Positions 43,030 through 51,574 of a DNA stretch of 55,118 bases are shown in pieces. This DNA is from an uncultured Collinsella sp. (GTDB taxonomy: Bacteria; Actinomycetota; Coriobacteriia; Coriobacteriales; Coriobacteriaceae), in assembly GCA_958429225.1 (NCBI GenBank), contig CAUAJB010000004.1, positions 1-55,118 on the forward strand, given 5' to 3'. Each line of letters opens with the position of its first letter. The stretch's first letter is position 1. A program made the position numbers and the translations under genes. The notes below the pieces were generated by a model that worked only from the letters and a program-made list of their open reading frames with translations, was not told where the DNA came from and did no database searches.

Positions 43030-43165
43030 CCGCATTTGAGGCAAGGTGGCGTGAAACGAAAGGGCGCTGACCTTCTGGTCGCGCCCTTGAAGTTGAACGT
43101 CAGATTGTCCAAATGCGGTCCGCGCAGCGTCGAGCCGTTACGCGGTTTGGTAAAACCGCGTAACT
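43030..43165. repeat. Hairpin cluster after SIS-C
   Basis: AAGGGCGC and GCGCCCTT (about 43060-43089) form an inner hairpin flanked by GGGCCGCATTTGAGGCA and its imperfect complement near 43105. Then GCAGCGTCGAGCCGTTACGC (43124) and GGTTTGGTAAAACCGCG follow, a second copy of the hairpin at 34790. These lie just past the SIS-C stop and probably end its transcript. Confidence 0.6.
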
Positions 43166-43166
43166 C

Positions 43167-44159
43167 TTAGTAGTCAAGCTTCCACATGTAGCGGCGCGTC
43201 ATATAGTCCTTGTGGGTGACGGCAGAAAGCGCACGCATGTAGACGTTGTTGAGGATCGGGGCAAAGATCAGGTGGTTGAAGTACTCGCTCACGCTGTCCT
43301 TGATGTCGTTGAGGCCGAGCTCCTTGGCGTCGAGCTGATAGACGCGCTCGCCACCGTACTGGTTGACGAAGCGGATGCCGCGCTCGTCGTTGCAGCGGCT
43401 GCGGCCGACGCTGATGAGCTGGAACAGCGAGGTGCGCTTGTCCAAGATCTCGAAGGGGCCGTGGAAGAAGTCGCAGGTGTTGATGGTGCAAGAGTCGATC
43501 TGCAGCATCTCCTGCACGTTGCAGATGCTAAAGACGTAGGCGGCACCAAAGAGCGGACCCTGAGCCATGACGTTGATGCAGGGCTTGTCGGCGTTCTGCT
43601 CGGCCCACTTGGCAGCGAGCGGACGGGTGTACTCGACGGCCTTGCGATAGATGGGGTCAACCAAGTCGAAGGCGGCCATAGCGGTCTCGTACTCGGCATA
43701 GCCCTCGGTCTGCTGCGTAAGCTCCATGGCGATCATGGTCACGACGGCGGAGTTGGTGCGGCCCATGCAGGACTCGTCGACGGCCAGGCTGTCGTACTGG
43801 ATCTTGTAGTCGCAGACCTCGGTGAGGCCGGACTCGTCAACATAGATGGCGATGGTGCTGGCGCCGTGGTCCTTGGCGACCTGGGCGGCAACGATGGTCT
43901 CCTTGGTGCCGCGCATGGACACGACGACGGCCAGGGTGTTCTCGTTGACGTAGGCCGGGGTGGCGTGCACGAACTCGTTGCTGGTGTAGCTGGAGCTCAC
44001 GACCTGCGTGGCCTCGTGCTCCATAAAGTACTGGGCAGGATAGTTGCCGCCGTTGGATCCGCCAGCGCCAATCCACACGACGCGCTTGATGCCGCCCTTG
44101 TCTGCCTTGTCAGCCAAAACCTGGGAGACGACATCCTTAACCTGTTCCTGAGTAGTCAT
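43167..44159 (-). CDS. SIS-domain sugar-phosphate deglycase/isomerase (SIS-C)
   Basis: 330 aa, two SIS domains. First: VVWIGAGGSNGGNYPAQYFM and LAVVVSMRGTKETIVAAQVA. Second: NTCDFFHGPFEILDKRTSLF. The usual Gly-Glu of GEYFHGP is replaced by Cys-Asp, so the substrate or chemistry may differ from SIS-A and SIS-B. It ends TRRYMWKLDY like SIS-B. The gene is divergent from a GntR regulator, and both promoters carry GCATACAAGTTA motifs. Start ATG 44159; AAAGGC is about 10 nt upstream. Confidence 0.85.
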   Translation of the reverse strand: MTTQEQVKDVVSQVLADKADKGGIKRVVWIGAGGSNGGNYPAQYFMEHEATQVVSSSYTSNEFVHATPAYVNENTLAVVVSMRGTKETIVAAQVAKDHGASTIAIYVDESGLTEVCDYKIQYDSLAVDESCMGRTNSAVVTMIAMELTQQTEGYAEYETAMAAFDLVDPIYRKAVEYTRPLAAKWAEQNADKPCINVMAQGPLFGAAYVFSICNVQEMLQIDSCTINTCDFFHGPFEILDKRTSLFQLISVGRSRCNDERGIRFVNQYGGERVYQLDAKELGLNDIKDSVSEYFNHLIFAPILNNVYMRALSAVTHKDYMTRRYMWKLDY

Positions 44160-44197
44160 CGTGCATCAGCCTTTCTTCTCGTTTGATGCTCTCGATG

Positions 44198-44354
44198 GCA
44201 TACAAGTTACATACATGTTTTGGTTATGTCGACTAGTTGTATGCTATATTTATCTTAGAAATTTTGCTGATGCGATTTTTGATAATTGGCTACCAGCGGT
44301 TTTGTTGTTGTATTGAATACATGCTTGATTAGATTCGCATACAAGTTAGATACA
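44198..44354. promoter_or_regulatory. Divergent control region with GCATACAAGTTA operators
   Basis: GCATACAAGTTACATACA at 44198-44215 and GCATACAAGTTAGATACA at 44337-44354 differ by one base. The second ends 10 nt before the regulator ATG. A further GTTGTATGC at 44235 is an inverted half-site. This fits repression of both genes by the adjacent GntR protein. Confidence 0.68.
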
Positions 44355-44364
44355 GGTTGATCGC

Positions 44365-45087
44365 ATGAACGCTTCGTCTAAAAAGAAACTGGCCCAATAC
44401 GAGCACTTGGCGGGCATGCTGCGCGACCGCATCGCCGCCGGCATCTACGCACGCGGAGACAAGCTGCCGTCCGAGATGGAACTCATGGACGAATCGGGGC
44501 TGTCGCGCAGCACCGTGCGCCATGCCCTTAAGGTGCTCGTTGATGAGGGTCTGGTTCGCACCGAGCGCGGGCGTGGTGCCTTTGTGGCCGACACGCCGGC
44601 GCTCCACGAGAACAACCTGGTGTTTTCGAGCTATACCAAGCAGGTCGAAGGTCAGGGCATGAAGCCCACCACGCGCACCGTGGACTCGGGCTTTGCCAAG
44701 GCGGCCGGCAGCATAGCTAAGTTCTTTGACGCCGCCGTGGGCAGCAAGCTCGTCAAACTTGTCCGTCTGCGCTACCTGGACGACGTGCCGCTGTGCCTGG
44801 AGACCACCTACCTGCCGCCAAGCTTCGAGACGCTCATCGATCGCGATATCAACGGTTCGCTCTACGCGACGCTGCGCCAAGAATTCCATCGCGCGCCGGC
44901 ACAGGGGCATAAGACCTTTGAGGTGTGCTACGCCTCGCAAAACGAGGCGTTTTTGCTCAACGTCGAGCGCGGGCAGGCACTAATCCTGATCACCGACTAC
45001 GTCTACGACACCGACGGCCGCCCGCTCCATGTCTCCAAGCGCATCCAACGCACCGACCGTGCCAAATACACCGAACCCATCGGCTAA
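44365..45087 (+). CDS. GntR family regulator with UTRA domain
   Basis: 240 aa. Winged helix (YEHLAGMLRDRIAAGIYARG; LSRSTVRHALKVLVDEGLVR; GRGAFV) then a UTRA ligand domain (about residues 90-235; LCLETTYLPPSFETLIDRDI). It is more distant from the other two GntR proteins here than they are from each other. Divergent from SIS-C and very likely its regulator. The ribosome binding site is weak (AGG), and an operator-like repeat overlaps the leader, which would give tight autoregulation. Confidence 0.93.
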   Translation: MNASSKKKLAQYEHLAGMLRDRIAAGIYARGDKLPSEMELMDESGLSRSTVRHALKVLVDEGLVRTERGRGAFVADTPALHENNLVFSSYTKQVEGQGMKPTTRTVDSGFAKAAGSIAKFFDAAVGSKLVKLVRLRYLDDVPLCLETTYLPPSFETLIDRDINGSLYATLRQEFHRAPAQGHKTFEVCYASQNEAFLLNVERGQALILITDYVYDTDGRPLHVSKRIQRTDRAKYTEPIG

Positions 45088-45095
45088 CCAACACC

Positions 45096-45137
45096 AAAAC
45101 CACCACAAAGGGGACAGGCACCTTTGTGGTGGTTTTA
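45096..45137. terminator. Bidirectional terminator with GGGACAGG loop
   Basis: AAAACCACCACAAAGG and CCTTTGTGGTGGTTTT form a perfect 16-bp stem around GGACAGGCA. The right arm contains the GNAT stop codon. Confidence 0.9.
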
Positions 45138-45716
45138 GGCGAGGAGGTCGGGGAACCAGGTTGGCTTAGGTTGGTTAGGGACGCGCTCGGCCAGGACCAG
45201 CTCCATCCAGCACATGTCGTACCAGCGGCCGAACTTTTGGGCGCAGCGGTCGAAGGCGCCCACCAGGCGATATCCCATATGGGCATGGAAATCCTGGCTG
45301 TTGTGCGTCAGGTACTCGTCGTCCTTGTCGTGCGGCACGGCAATGAGCGCGCACATGTTGGTGATGCCCATCGCGATCAGACATTGCTTGAGCGCGTCGT
45401 GCAGCTTGCGGCCCAGCCCGCCGTGGCGCACATCGCGCGCCAGGTAGATCGATGTCTCGACCGACCAGTCGTACGCCTCGCGGCTGTTAAGCGAACTCAC
45501 GTAGGCATAGCCTACCGGACGCCCGTCCAACTCCATCACCAAATATGGATAGCGCTTGAGCGTACGCTCGATGCGCCCAGCGAACTCCTCAACGCTCGGC
45601 ACCTCGTATTCGCAGGTAATCGCCGTCTGGCGCACATACGGCTCATAGATGGCAAGCAACGCCGGCGCGTCTTCGGGCGTCGCCAGGCGAATCGTCGGCT
45701 CGGACATCTCGGTCAT
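45135..45716 (-). CDS. GNAT family N-acetyltransferase
   Basis: 193 aa. Similar to the phosphinothricin/methionine-sulfoximine N-acetyltransferase branch: it starts with TIRLATPEDAPALLAIYEPY (that branch's opening), has SIYLARDVRHGGLGRKLHDA with the acetyl-CoA-binding loop, and WYDMCWMEL near the end. It probably acetylates an amino compound; substrate unknown. The ATG at 45716 follows AAGGGTTGT. It lies after the terminator of the threonine aldolase gene. Confidence 0.88.
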   Translation of the reverse strand: MTEMSEPTIRLATPEDAPALLAIYEPYVRQTAITCEYEVPSVEEFAGRIERTLKRYPYLVMELDGRPVGYAYVSSLNSREAYDWSVETSIYLARDVRHGGLGRKLHDALKQCLIAMGITNMCALIAVPHDKDDEYLTHNSQDFHAHMGYRLVGAFDRCAQKFGRWYDMCWMELVLAERVPNQPKPTWFPDLLA

Positions 45717-45731
45717 ACAACCCTTCTCCCC

Positions 45732-45775
45732 AAAAGCAAAGGCCGCCCTGCGCCAAGCTCAGGCGCAGGGCGGCC
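45732..45775 (-). terminator. Terminator after threonine aldolase
   Basis: GGCCGCCCTGCGCC and GGCGCAGGGCGGCC form a perfect 14-bp stem with a 7-nt loop; on the minus strand TTTGCTTTT follows. Confidence 0.9.
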
Positions 45776-45793
45776 CCTTGTCATTACATCAGG

Positions 45794-46819
45794 CTACAGG
45801 ACAGCCGCCAACGCGTCGATATCCTCCTGCGTCGTGGCCCAGCTGGTGCAAAAGCGCACCACCGTGTGAGTATCGTCGTACTTTTCCCAGTACTCGATCG
45901 AGGCATGCTCGCGAATGCGGGCCATGTCCTCGTTGGGCAGAATCACGAACTGCTGGTTGGTCGGCGTCTCCAAGAAGAACTGGTAGCCGCGCTCGTGCAG
46001 CACGCGACGAAGCGCCTGAGCGGTCTCAATCGCCTGGTGACCAATCTCAAAATACAGGCCATCGGTAAAGAGCGCCTCAAACTGCACGCCCGTCAGGCGA
46101 CCCTTGGCCAGCAACGCACCGTGCTGCTTAATGCGCGGAATGGGATGCGCCGGAGCGCGCATGCCGCAAAACACCACGGCCTCGCCGCAAAGCGCGCCGC
46201 ACTTGGTGCCGCCGATGTAGAACACGTCACACAGCTGCGCCAGCTCGGGCAGGGTAATGTCGCACTCATCGGCCGCCAGCGCATAGGCCAGGCGGGCGCC
46301 ATCCACAAACAGCGGAATCTCGCGCTTCTGGCACACCGCGTGAATCGCCGCGAGCTCGGCCTTGGAGTACAGCGTGCCGTACTCGGTCGATAGGCTCACG
46401 TACACAGCGCCCGGGAACACCGTGTGCTCGTAGCTCTCGTTTTCGTAGAACACCTGGATATAGTTCTCGAGGTCCTCGGCGCGCATCTTACCCTCATAGC
46501 CGGGGATGGTGAGCACCTTGTGACCGCCAAACTCGATGGCGCCCGCCTCGTGACAGGCGACGTGGCCAGTCTCGGCAGCAACGACGCCCTCGTAGGGCGC
46601 AAGCAGCATGTCGATCACCGTCGCGTTGGCCTGCGTGCCGCCCACCAGAAAAAACACGTCGGCATCGGGGGCCTGACAGGCCTCGCGGATAAGCTGCTTG
46701 GCACGCTCGGTGTGCGCATCGGTACCGTAGCCGGGCTGCGGCTCCATGTTGGTGTCGACGAGCGCCTGCAGCACTGCCGGATGTGCGCCGTGGGAATAGT
46801 CGTTGTTAAACGCGAGCAT
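45794..46819 (-). CDS. Low-specificity L-threonine aldolase family
   Basis: 341-aa PLP enzyme of the beta-eliminating lyase/threonine aldolase fold, splitting threonine or similar beta-hydroxy amino acids to glycine and an aldehyde. It starts LAFNNDYSHGAHPAVLQAL, typical of the family. The PLP Lys206 is in YIGGTKCGAL, with Asp173 in FVDGAR. The ATG at 46819 follows GAGAGGAT; an in-frame ATG 13 codons upstream lacks a binding site. It stands alone, with its own terminator. Confidence 0.93.
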   Translation of the reverse strand: MLAFNNDYSHGAHPAVLQALVDTNMEPQPGYGTDAHTERAKQLIREACQAPDADVFFLVGGTQANATVIDMLLAPYEGVVAAETGHVACHEAGAIEFGGHKVLTIPGYEGKMRAEDLENYIQVFYENESYEHTVFPGAVYVSLSTEYGTLYSKAELAAIHAVCQKREIPLFVDGARLAYALAADECDITLPELAQLCDVFYIGGTKCGALCGEAVVFCGMRAPAHPIPRIKQHGALLAKGRLTGVQFEALFTDGLYFEIGHQAIETAQALRRVLHERGYQFFLETPTNQQFVILPNEDMARIREHASIEYWEKYDDTHTVVRFCTSWATTQEDIDALAAVL

Positions 46820-46864
46820 GGCAATCCTCTCTAGCCGGGCACGGGCCCGATGATTCAAACGGGG

Positions 46865-47728
46865 CTATTGTACGCCGTTGGGATAGGCAACGCGCGCGGC
46901 AAGACACTCAAGCGCCAACACCAGGGCAAAGCCGCAGCTCACGTCGCTCAAAAAGTGAGCTCCGATCACGATACGGCCAAAGGCGACGAGCGCCGCGACC
47001 ACAGCCGCCGCCCAAAAGATCACGCGGCGACGCGAAGGTTTTTCCTTAAAGGCTGCCGCGGGAAGCCCGGCGAGCATAAGGCCGATCGCCGCATGCGCGG
47101 TGTGCCCGCTCGCGAACGACTTGAACCCGTCCTTGATCACGCCGGCGGCGATATAGGTCCACTTGTCGGGATTGCCGATTACCCACCACGGCTGAAAATT
47201 GAGCCCCGGCGTGACCTCGATCACGCGCATGCGCGGGCGCGACCACAGCGGCTTGACGATCACGTTGAGGATAATGGCCTGAGCGACCCACACGGCAAGT
47301 ACCATCAACGCCCAGCGCGTGAGCTCGTCGGGCGCGGTGTCGCGCGTAAGGCGATAGGCAATAACGTTAACCGCAATGACCAGCACAAACGTCAGCACCA
47401 GCTGAAACGCGATGAGCTTGCCGCCGACGCGCAGCGATCCGATAATCTCGTAGCCGACCAGACCCACGTTGATCAAAACGCCCAGCGCAGCGAGCCATTT
47501 GCTCCCCCTGGAATCGGGGCGTGCCGAGCGCACGAGCATAACGCCCGCGATGCTCGCCGTCAGCTCGAACGGTAGCTCGCCGGCCGCCTCGACAAAGCGA
47601 CCGTACATGCTGCCGATGTTGAACAGCGCGCTCGAAATCTGATAGTCGAAGAAACTGCCCACGCCCAGACAAAGACACAGGACAACCGCGATAATGGCGA
47701 CGTCTTTCTTATAGATGTATCCGAACAT
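46865..47728 (-). CDS. PAP2-family membrane phosphatase
   Basis: 287 aa, about six membrane helices. The three PAP2 motifs are present: KPLWSRPR (159-166), SGH (207-209, with Ser-Gly-His in SFASGHTAHA) and GRIVIGAHFLSD (251-262). It probably dephosphorylates a lipid phosphate (phosphatidic acid or undecaprenyl pyrophosphate). GAAAGGAAAGC precedes the ATG. Confidence 0.92.
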   Translation of the reverse strand: MFGYIYKKDVAIIAVVLCLCLGVGSFFDYQISSALFNIGSMYGRFVEAAGELPFELTASIAGVMLVRSARPDSRGSKWLAALGVLINVGLVGYEIIGSLRVGGKLIAFQLVLTFVLVIAVNVIAYRLTRDTAPDELTRWALMVLAVWVAQAIILNVIVKPLWSRPRMRVIEVTPGLNFQPWWVIGNPDKWTYIAAGVIKDGFKSFASGHTAHAAIGLMLAGLPAAAFKEKPSRRRVIFWAAAVVAALVAFGRIVIGAHFLSDVSCGFALVLALECLAARVAYPNGVQ

Positions 47729-47784
47729 GCTTTCCTTTCGATGGAACCAGAGTGCCCAAATGGGGCGTTTGCAGCGTCGACCCG

Positions 47785-50700
47785 TTAGTCGTCGTCGCTC
47801 GCACCCAACTGCTGCAACAGCATGAGTGCCGCGGCCACGGGGCCGGTACCGTCGTTGGCGTCGAGACCGCGACCCAGGCCGCTGCCCGCGCCGGCGCCCG
47901 CCTTGTAGGGCACCGACAGTTTGCGGCTCTTGGGGAAGTTCACCGCGCCATAGCGGGTCTTTAGCTCAAAGGCCACCTTCTTGGGCACGTCGACGCCCAA
48001 AAACGTGATGCGACCGCCGCTGAGCGTGACGCTCTCGAGCCCCAGGCGCTCGCCGCGAATGCGGATTCGTGCGCGATTGAACAGGTTGAGTCCTGCCAAC
48101 GGCAGCTCGCCATGCGCGGCCTCGGTCTCTTCCTGCACCTCATCGATGCTCTCCAGGTCCTCGGCCGCTGCGAGCTTGCGGTACACGAGCACGCGCTGGT
48201 CCACCGCCGGCAGGTACTCCTCGGACAAGAAGTAGTCGGCCGGCAGATTAATACCCACGCTCGCCGCTTCCACGCCGGCGTCGTCATCGCCGCGCGCCTC
48301 GGCCACAGCCTGGCCCAGCATCTGCGTAAACAGGTCAAAGCCCACGCTCGACAGGTTGCCGTGCTGCTCGGCCCCCATAAGCGAGCCGGCGCCGCGAATC
48401 TCCAGGTCGCGCATGGCAATGCGCATGCCGCTGCCCAGGTCTTGGAACTCGGACAGTGCGGTCAGGCGCGCCGTCGCCTCCTCGGTGAGCGGCAGCTCGC
48501 CGGGGAACATAAAGTACGCGTATGCCTGCGTGGCAGAACGGCCCACACGGCCCTTGAGCTGGTAGAGCTGTGCCAGACCCAGACGCTGCGAATCCTCGAT
48601 GATGAGCGTGTTGGCCGTTGCGTTGTCGATGCCGCTCTCCACGATGGTCGTGGCGATAAGCACGTCGATCTTCTTGGTCGCGAACTCGATCATCACGTCC
48701 TCGACCTCGCGCGGGCTCATCTTGCCGTGTGCCACGCCCACGCGCGCCTCGGGCGCGGCCTCGTGCACGCGCGCCACGGCGTCGTCGATGGTCTTGACGC
48801 GGTTGGACACGTAGTACACCTGGCCGCCGCGGCCCACCTCCAGGCGAATCGCCGCACTCACCACATCGGGGTCGTACTCCCCCACGTGCACGATCACGGG
48901 ACGACGCCCGGTGGGCGGTGTGGTGATCAGGCTCATGTCGCGCACGCCGCTCGTGGCCATCTGCATAGTTCGCGGAATCGGCGTTGCCGAAAGCGTGAGC
49001 ACGTCAATCTGCTCGCGCAGGTTCTTGAGCTGTTCCTTGTGCTGCACGCCAAAGCGTTGCTCCTCGTCGATGATCACCAGGCCCAGGTTCTTGGGGTTCA
49101 CATCGGCCGAAAGCAGACGGTGCGTGCCGATGAGCACGTCGATCGTGCCCTCGGCAAACGCCTTGAGCGCGCGCTTTTGCTGCGCCGGCGTGCGGAAACG
49201 GCTGAGCACCTCGACCTCAAGGCCAAACGGAGCAAAGCGCTCAAAGAACGTCTCGTAGTGCTGCTGGGCAAGAATGGTCGTGGGGCAGAGCACCATGACC
49301 TGGCGGCCGGAGTCCACGCACTTAAACGCCGCGCGCAGGGCGACCTCGGTCTTGCCAAAACCCACGTCGCCGCACAGCAGGCGGTCCATGGGCTTGGGCG
49401 CCTCCATATCGGCCTTAATGTCGGCGATGGCCTCCAGCTGGTCGCGCGTCTCGTCGTAAGGAAAGCTCTCCTCCATCTCGATCTGCTCGGGCGTGTCAGG
49501 CGGGCAGGCGATACCCGCGATTGATGAGCGGCGCGTATACAGGTCGACCAGGTCAAACGCCAGCTTTTTGGCATTCTTGCGCGCCTTGTTGGTGGCGCGC
49601 GTCCAGTCGGCTGTGTTGAGCCTGGTCAGGCGCGGTTTGTCGCCGTCGGGGCCAACATAGCGCGTGATACGGTCGACCTGCTCGAGCGGCACGTAGAGCT
49701 TGTCGCCGTCGGCATATTCCAGCAAAAAGTAGTCGCGCTCTTTGCCGCCCACTTCCTGACGCGCAATCTCGCTAAAGAGTGCGATGCCGTGAGTGGCGTG
49801 CACCACGTAGTCGCCCGGCTTAAACGGGAAGGTGATCTGCGTAATGTCCACCTTGCGGCGGCTGCGCGCGCGGTTGGCGTCCATGCGGGCGTTGAGGTCG
49901 GCGATTGAGAACACGGCCAGGTTGGCATCGGGCACCACCACGCCCTGCGGCAGGGCAGCGTCCACAAAGGTCACGCGTCCGCGCGAGATGGTGGGCACGG
50001 CGGCACCGGCGGCAGCCTGGGCCGCGCCCGCCTCGAGCGAGCGGGCGTTGAGCGCGTCGACCTTACGCTCGCGAATGGAAGCGTGGGCCTCCTGGCGTGC
50101 GGCACGGTCGGCAGAATCTGCCGCTGCCACGCGCACGTGGTCGCCAATTACGCCGGCGTTTTCGGGGGCCGCCGTCAGCGATTCCTCAAAGGTAATGCCC
50201 TCATCGCCAAAGGTGAGCTCCATCGACTCGCGCGCACCGCGGTCGGGGATGGCAAACACGCAGGCGTAGCGCTTGCCCACGACTTCCTGAATGCGCGTCA
50301 TAAAACGGTTGTCCGAGCCTGCGATGGCAGGCTGCTCAATCTTGAGCTCGGCCGTCACCGCACCGCCGGCACGAATGAGGCTCACGTAGTTCAGGCGCTG
50401 CTGAGCGCCAAAATCGAGCTGCTGGGCACGTACATACAGGCCATCCAATCGGTCAATCCCCGCCTCGCCGGCACGCGCCTCGATATCCTCGTAGGCGCGC
50501 AGGCAGTCGTCGAACAGCGAGCGCGGCTCGGACAGAACCACGAGCGCCTTGCCACTCACGTGTGCCAGCGGGCTCACGGTCTGGCCGTACATCACCGGCA
50601 AAAAGCGGTCGAGCTCGGGCGTGACGATGCGTGCATCCACCATCTCGAGCAGTGCCGCCAGCTTGCTGTCGTCCTGGCTTGCGCGGTAGAGCGCCACGTG

Positions 50701-51417
50701 CATGTTGTGAACGGCATCGTCGGTAAGCGCCAGCTCGCGACAGGGGAAGATCTCGATACTGTCCTCGTTGCCGATGGTCTGCCCCGTGGAGCTCACCATG
50801 CGGCGGATGCGGTCAATCTCGTCGCCAAAGAACTCGATGCGCACGGGCGCCTTCTCCTGCGCGGGGAATACCTCGACGGTGTCGCCGTGCACGCGGAACA
50901 GGCCGGGCGCGTCGGCGGCGCCGGCATTGGTGTAGCCCATGCCCACCAGGCGCTGCGGCACCTCGTCAAAAGGAATCTCCTCGCCCACCGCAAAAGTAGT
51001 GGACTCCCAGTAGCGGCTCTCGACCGGCGGCACGCAACGCAGCAGCGCGCGGGCCGAGGCAACCATGATGCAGTTGTCCCCGCGCACGATGCGCCCCAGA
51101 GCCTCGCAGCGCTGCGCCACCACGGCGTCGTCGGGCGCCTGTTCGCGCCACGGATAGTCCTTGCGCTCGGGAAAACGGCACACGTGCGCTAGGCCCACGT
51201 AGGCGGCAAGGCTACGCGCGGCGCGATCGGCCGCATCCTCGCCGCTCACGATATAGACCGTCGGGCGCGGACGGCGCGCAAACTGGGCGGCCGCCATAAG
51301 CGTGCGGCCCGACTGCGACACAGCCAGCGTCACGTCCTCGCCAGCATCGAGTCCGGCCTCGACGGTCTGCAAGGCCTCGGCAGTGTAGAGCTGCGCGGCT
51401 ATACGGTGAATGAGCAT
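47785..51417 (-). CDS. mfd: Transcription-repair coupling factor
   Basis: 1210 aa, full-length Mfd, which removes RNA polymerase stalled at DNA damage and recruits UvrA. Order: a UvrB-like N-terminal half (about 1-350), the RNA-polymerase-interacting CarD-like domain (KPGDYVVHATHGIALFSEI, about residue 535), the translocase domain with Walker A GDVGFGKTEVA (about 683) and DEEQRFGV (about 782), helicase C motif, and the C-terminal TRCF domain. The start is ATG 51417 after GGAGGAAC; the frame begins 9 codons earlier without a binding site. nth lies upstream on the same strand. Confidence 0.98.
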   Translation of the reverse strand: MLIHRIAAQLYTAEALQTVEAGLDAGEDVTLAVSQSGRTLMAAAQFARRPRPTVYIVSGEDAADRAARSLAAYVGLAHVCRFPERKDYPWREQAPDDAVVAQRCEALGRIVRGDNCIMVASARALLRCVPPVESRYWESTTFAVGEEIPFDEVPQRLVGMGYTNAGAADAPGLFRVHGDTVEVFPAQEKAPVRIEFFGDEIDRIRRMVSSTGQTIGNEDSIEIFPCRELALTDDAVHNMHVALYRASQDDSKLAALLEMVDARIVTPELDRFLPVMYGQTVSPLAHVSGKALVVLSEPRSLFDDCLRAYEDIEARAGEAGIDRLDGLYVRAQQLDFGAQQRLNYVSLIRAGGAVTAELKIEQPAIAGSDNRFMTRIQEVVGKRYACVFAIPDRGARESMELTFGDEGITFEESLTAAPENAGVIGDHVRVAAADSADRAARQEAHASIRERKVDALNARSLEAGAAQAAAGAAVPTISRGRVTFVDAALPQGVVVPDANLAVFSIADLNARMDANRARSRRKVDITQITFPFKPGDYVVHATHGIALFSEIARQEVGGKERDYFLLEYADGDKLYVPLEQVDRITRYVGPDGDKPRLTRLNTADWTRATNKARKNAKKLAFDLVDLYTRRSSIAGIACPPDTPEQIEMEESFPYDETRDQLEAIADIKADMEAPKPMDRLLCGDVGFGKTEVALRAAFKCVDSGRQVMVLCPTTILAQQHYETFFERFAPFGLEVEVLSRFRTPAQQKRALKAFAEGTIDVLIGTHRLLSADVNPKNLGLVIIDEEQRFGVQHKEQLKNLREQIDVLTLSATPIPRTMQMATSGVRDMSLITTPPTGRRPVIVHVGEYDPDVVSAAIRLEVGRGGQVYYVSNRVKTIDDAVARVHEAAPEARVGVAHGKMSPREVEDVMIEFATKKIDVLIATTIVESGIDNATANTLIIEDSQRLGLAQLYQLKGRVGRSATQAYAYFMFPGELPLTEEATARLTALSEFQDLGSGMRIAMRDLEIRGAGSLMGAEQHGNLSSVGFDLFTQMLGQAVAEARGDDDAGVEAASVGINLPADYFLSEEYLPAVDQRVLVYRKLAAAEDLESIDEVQEETEAAHGELPLAGLNLFNRARIRIRGERLGLESVTLSGGRITFLGVDVPKKVAFELKTRYGAVNFPKSRKLSVPYKAGAGAGSGLGRGLDANDGTGPVAAALMLLQQLGASDDD

Positions 51418-51574
51418 GCTGTTCCTCCGGCATTGCAACGCCAAAAGCCCGCCGGGGCAAGCTCGGCGGGTCGTACGTCAAATACATTGTCTGTCATGGT
51501 AACGCATGGAGAGGACTCCGGCTCAAGGGCAAACCCAGCCCCGCAAAAAACGCCAGACGAAAATGCGTTCCGCC

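Noticed and set aside
46850..47575. Gene on the plus strand opposite PAP2
   Set aside because: No recognisable domain; the opposite strand has all three PAP2 motifs and a good start.
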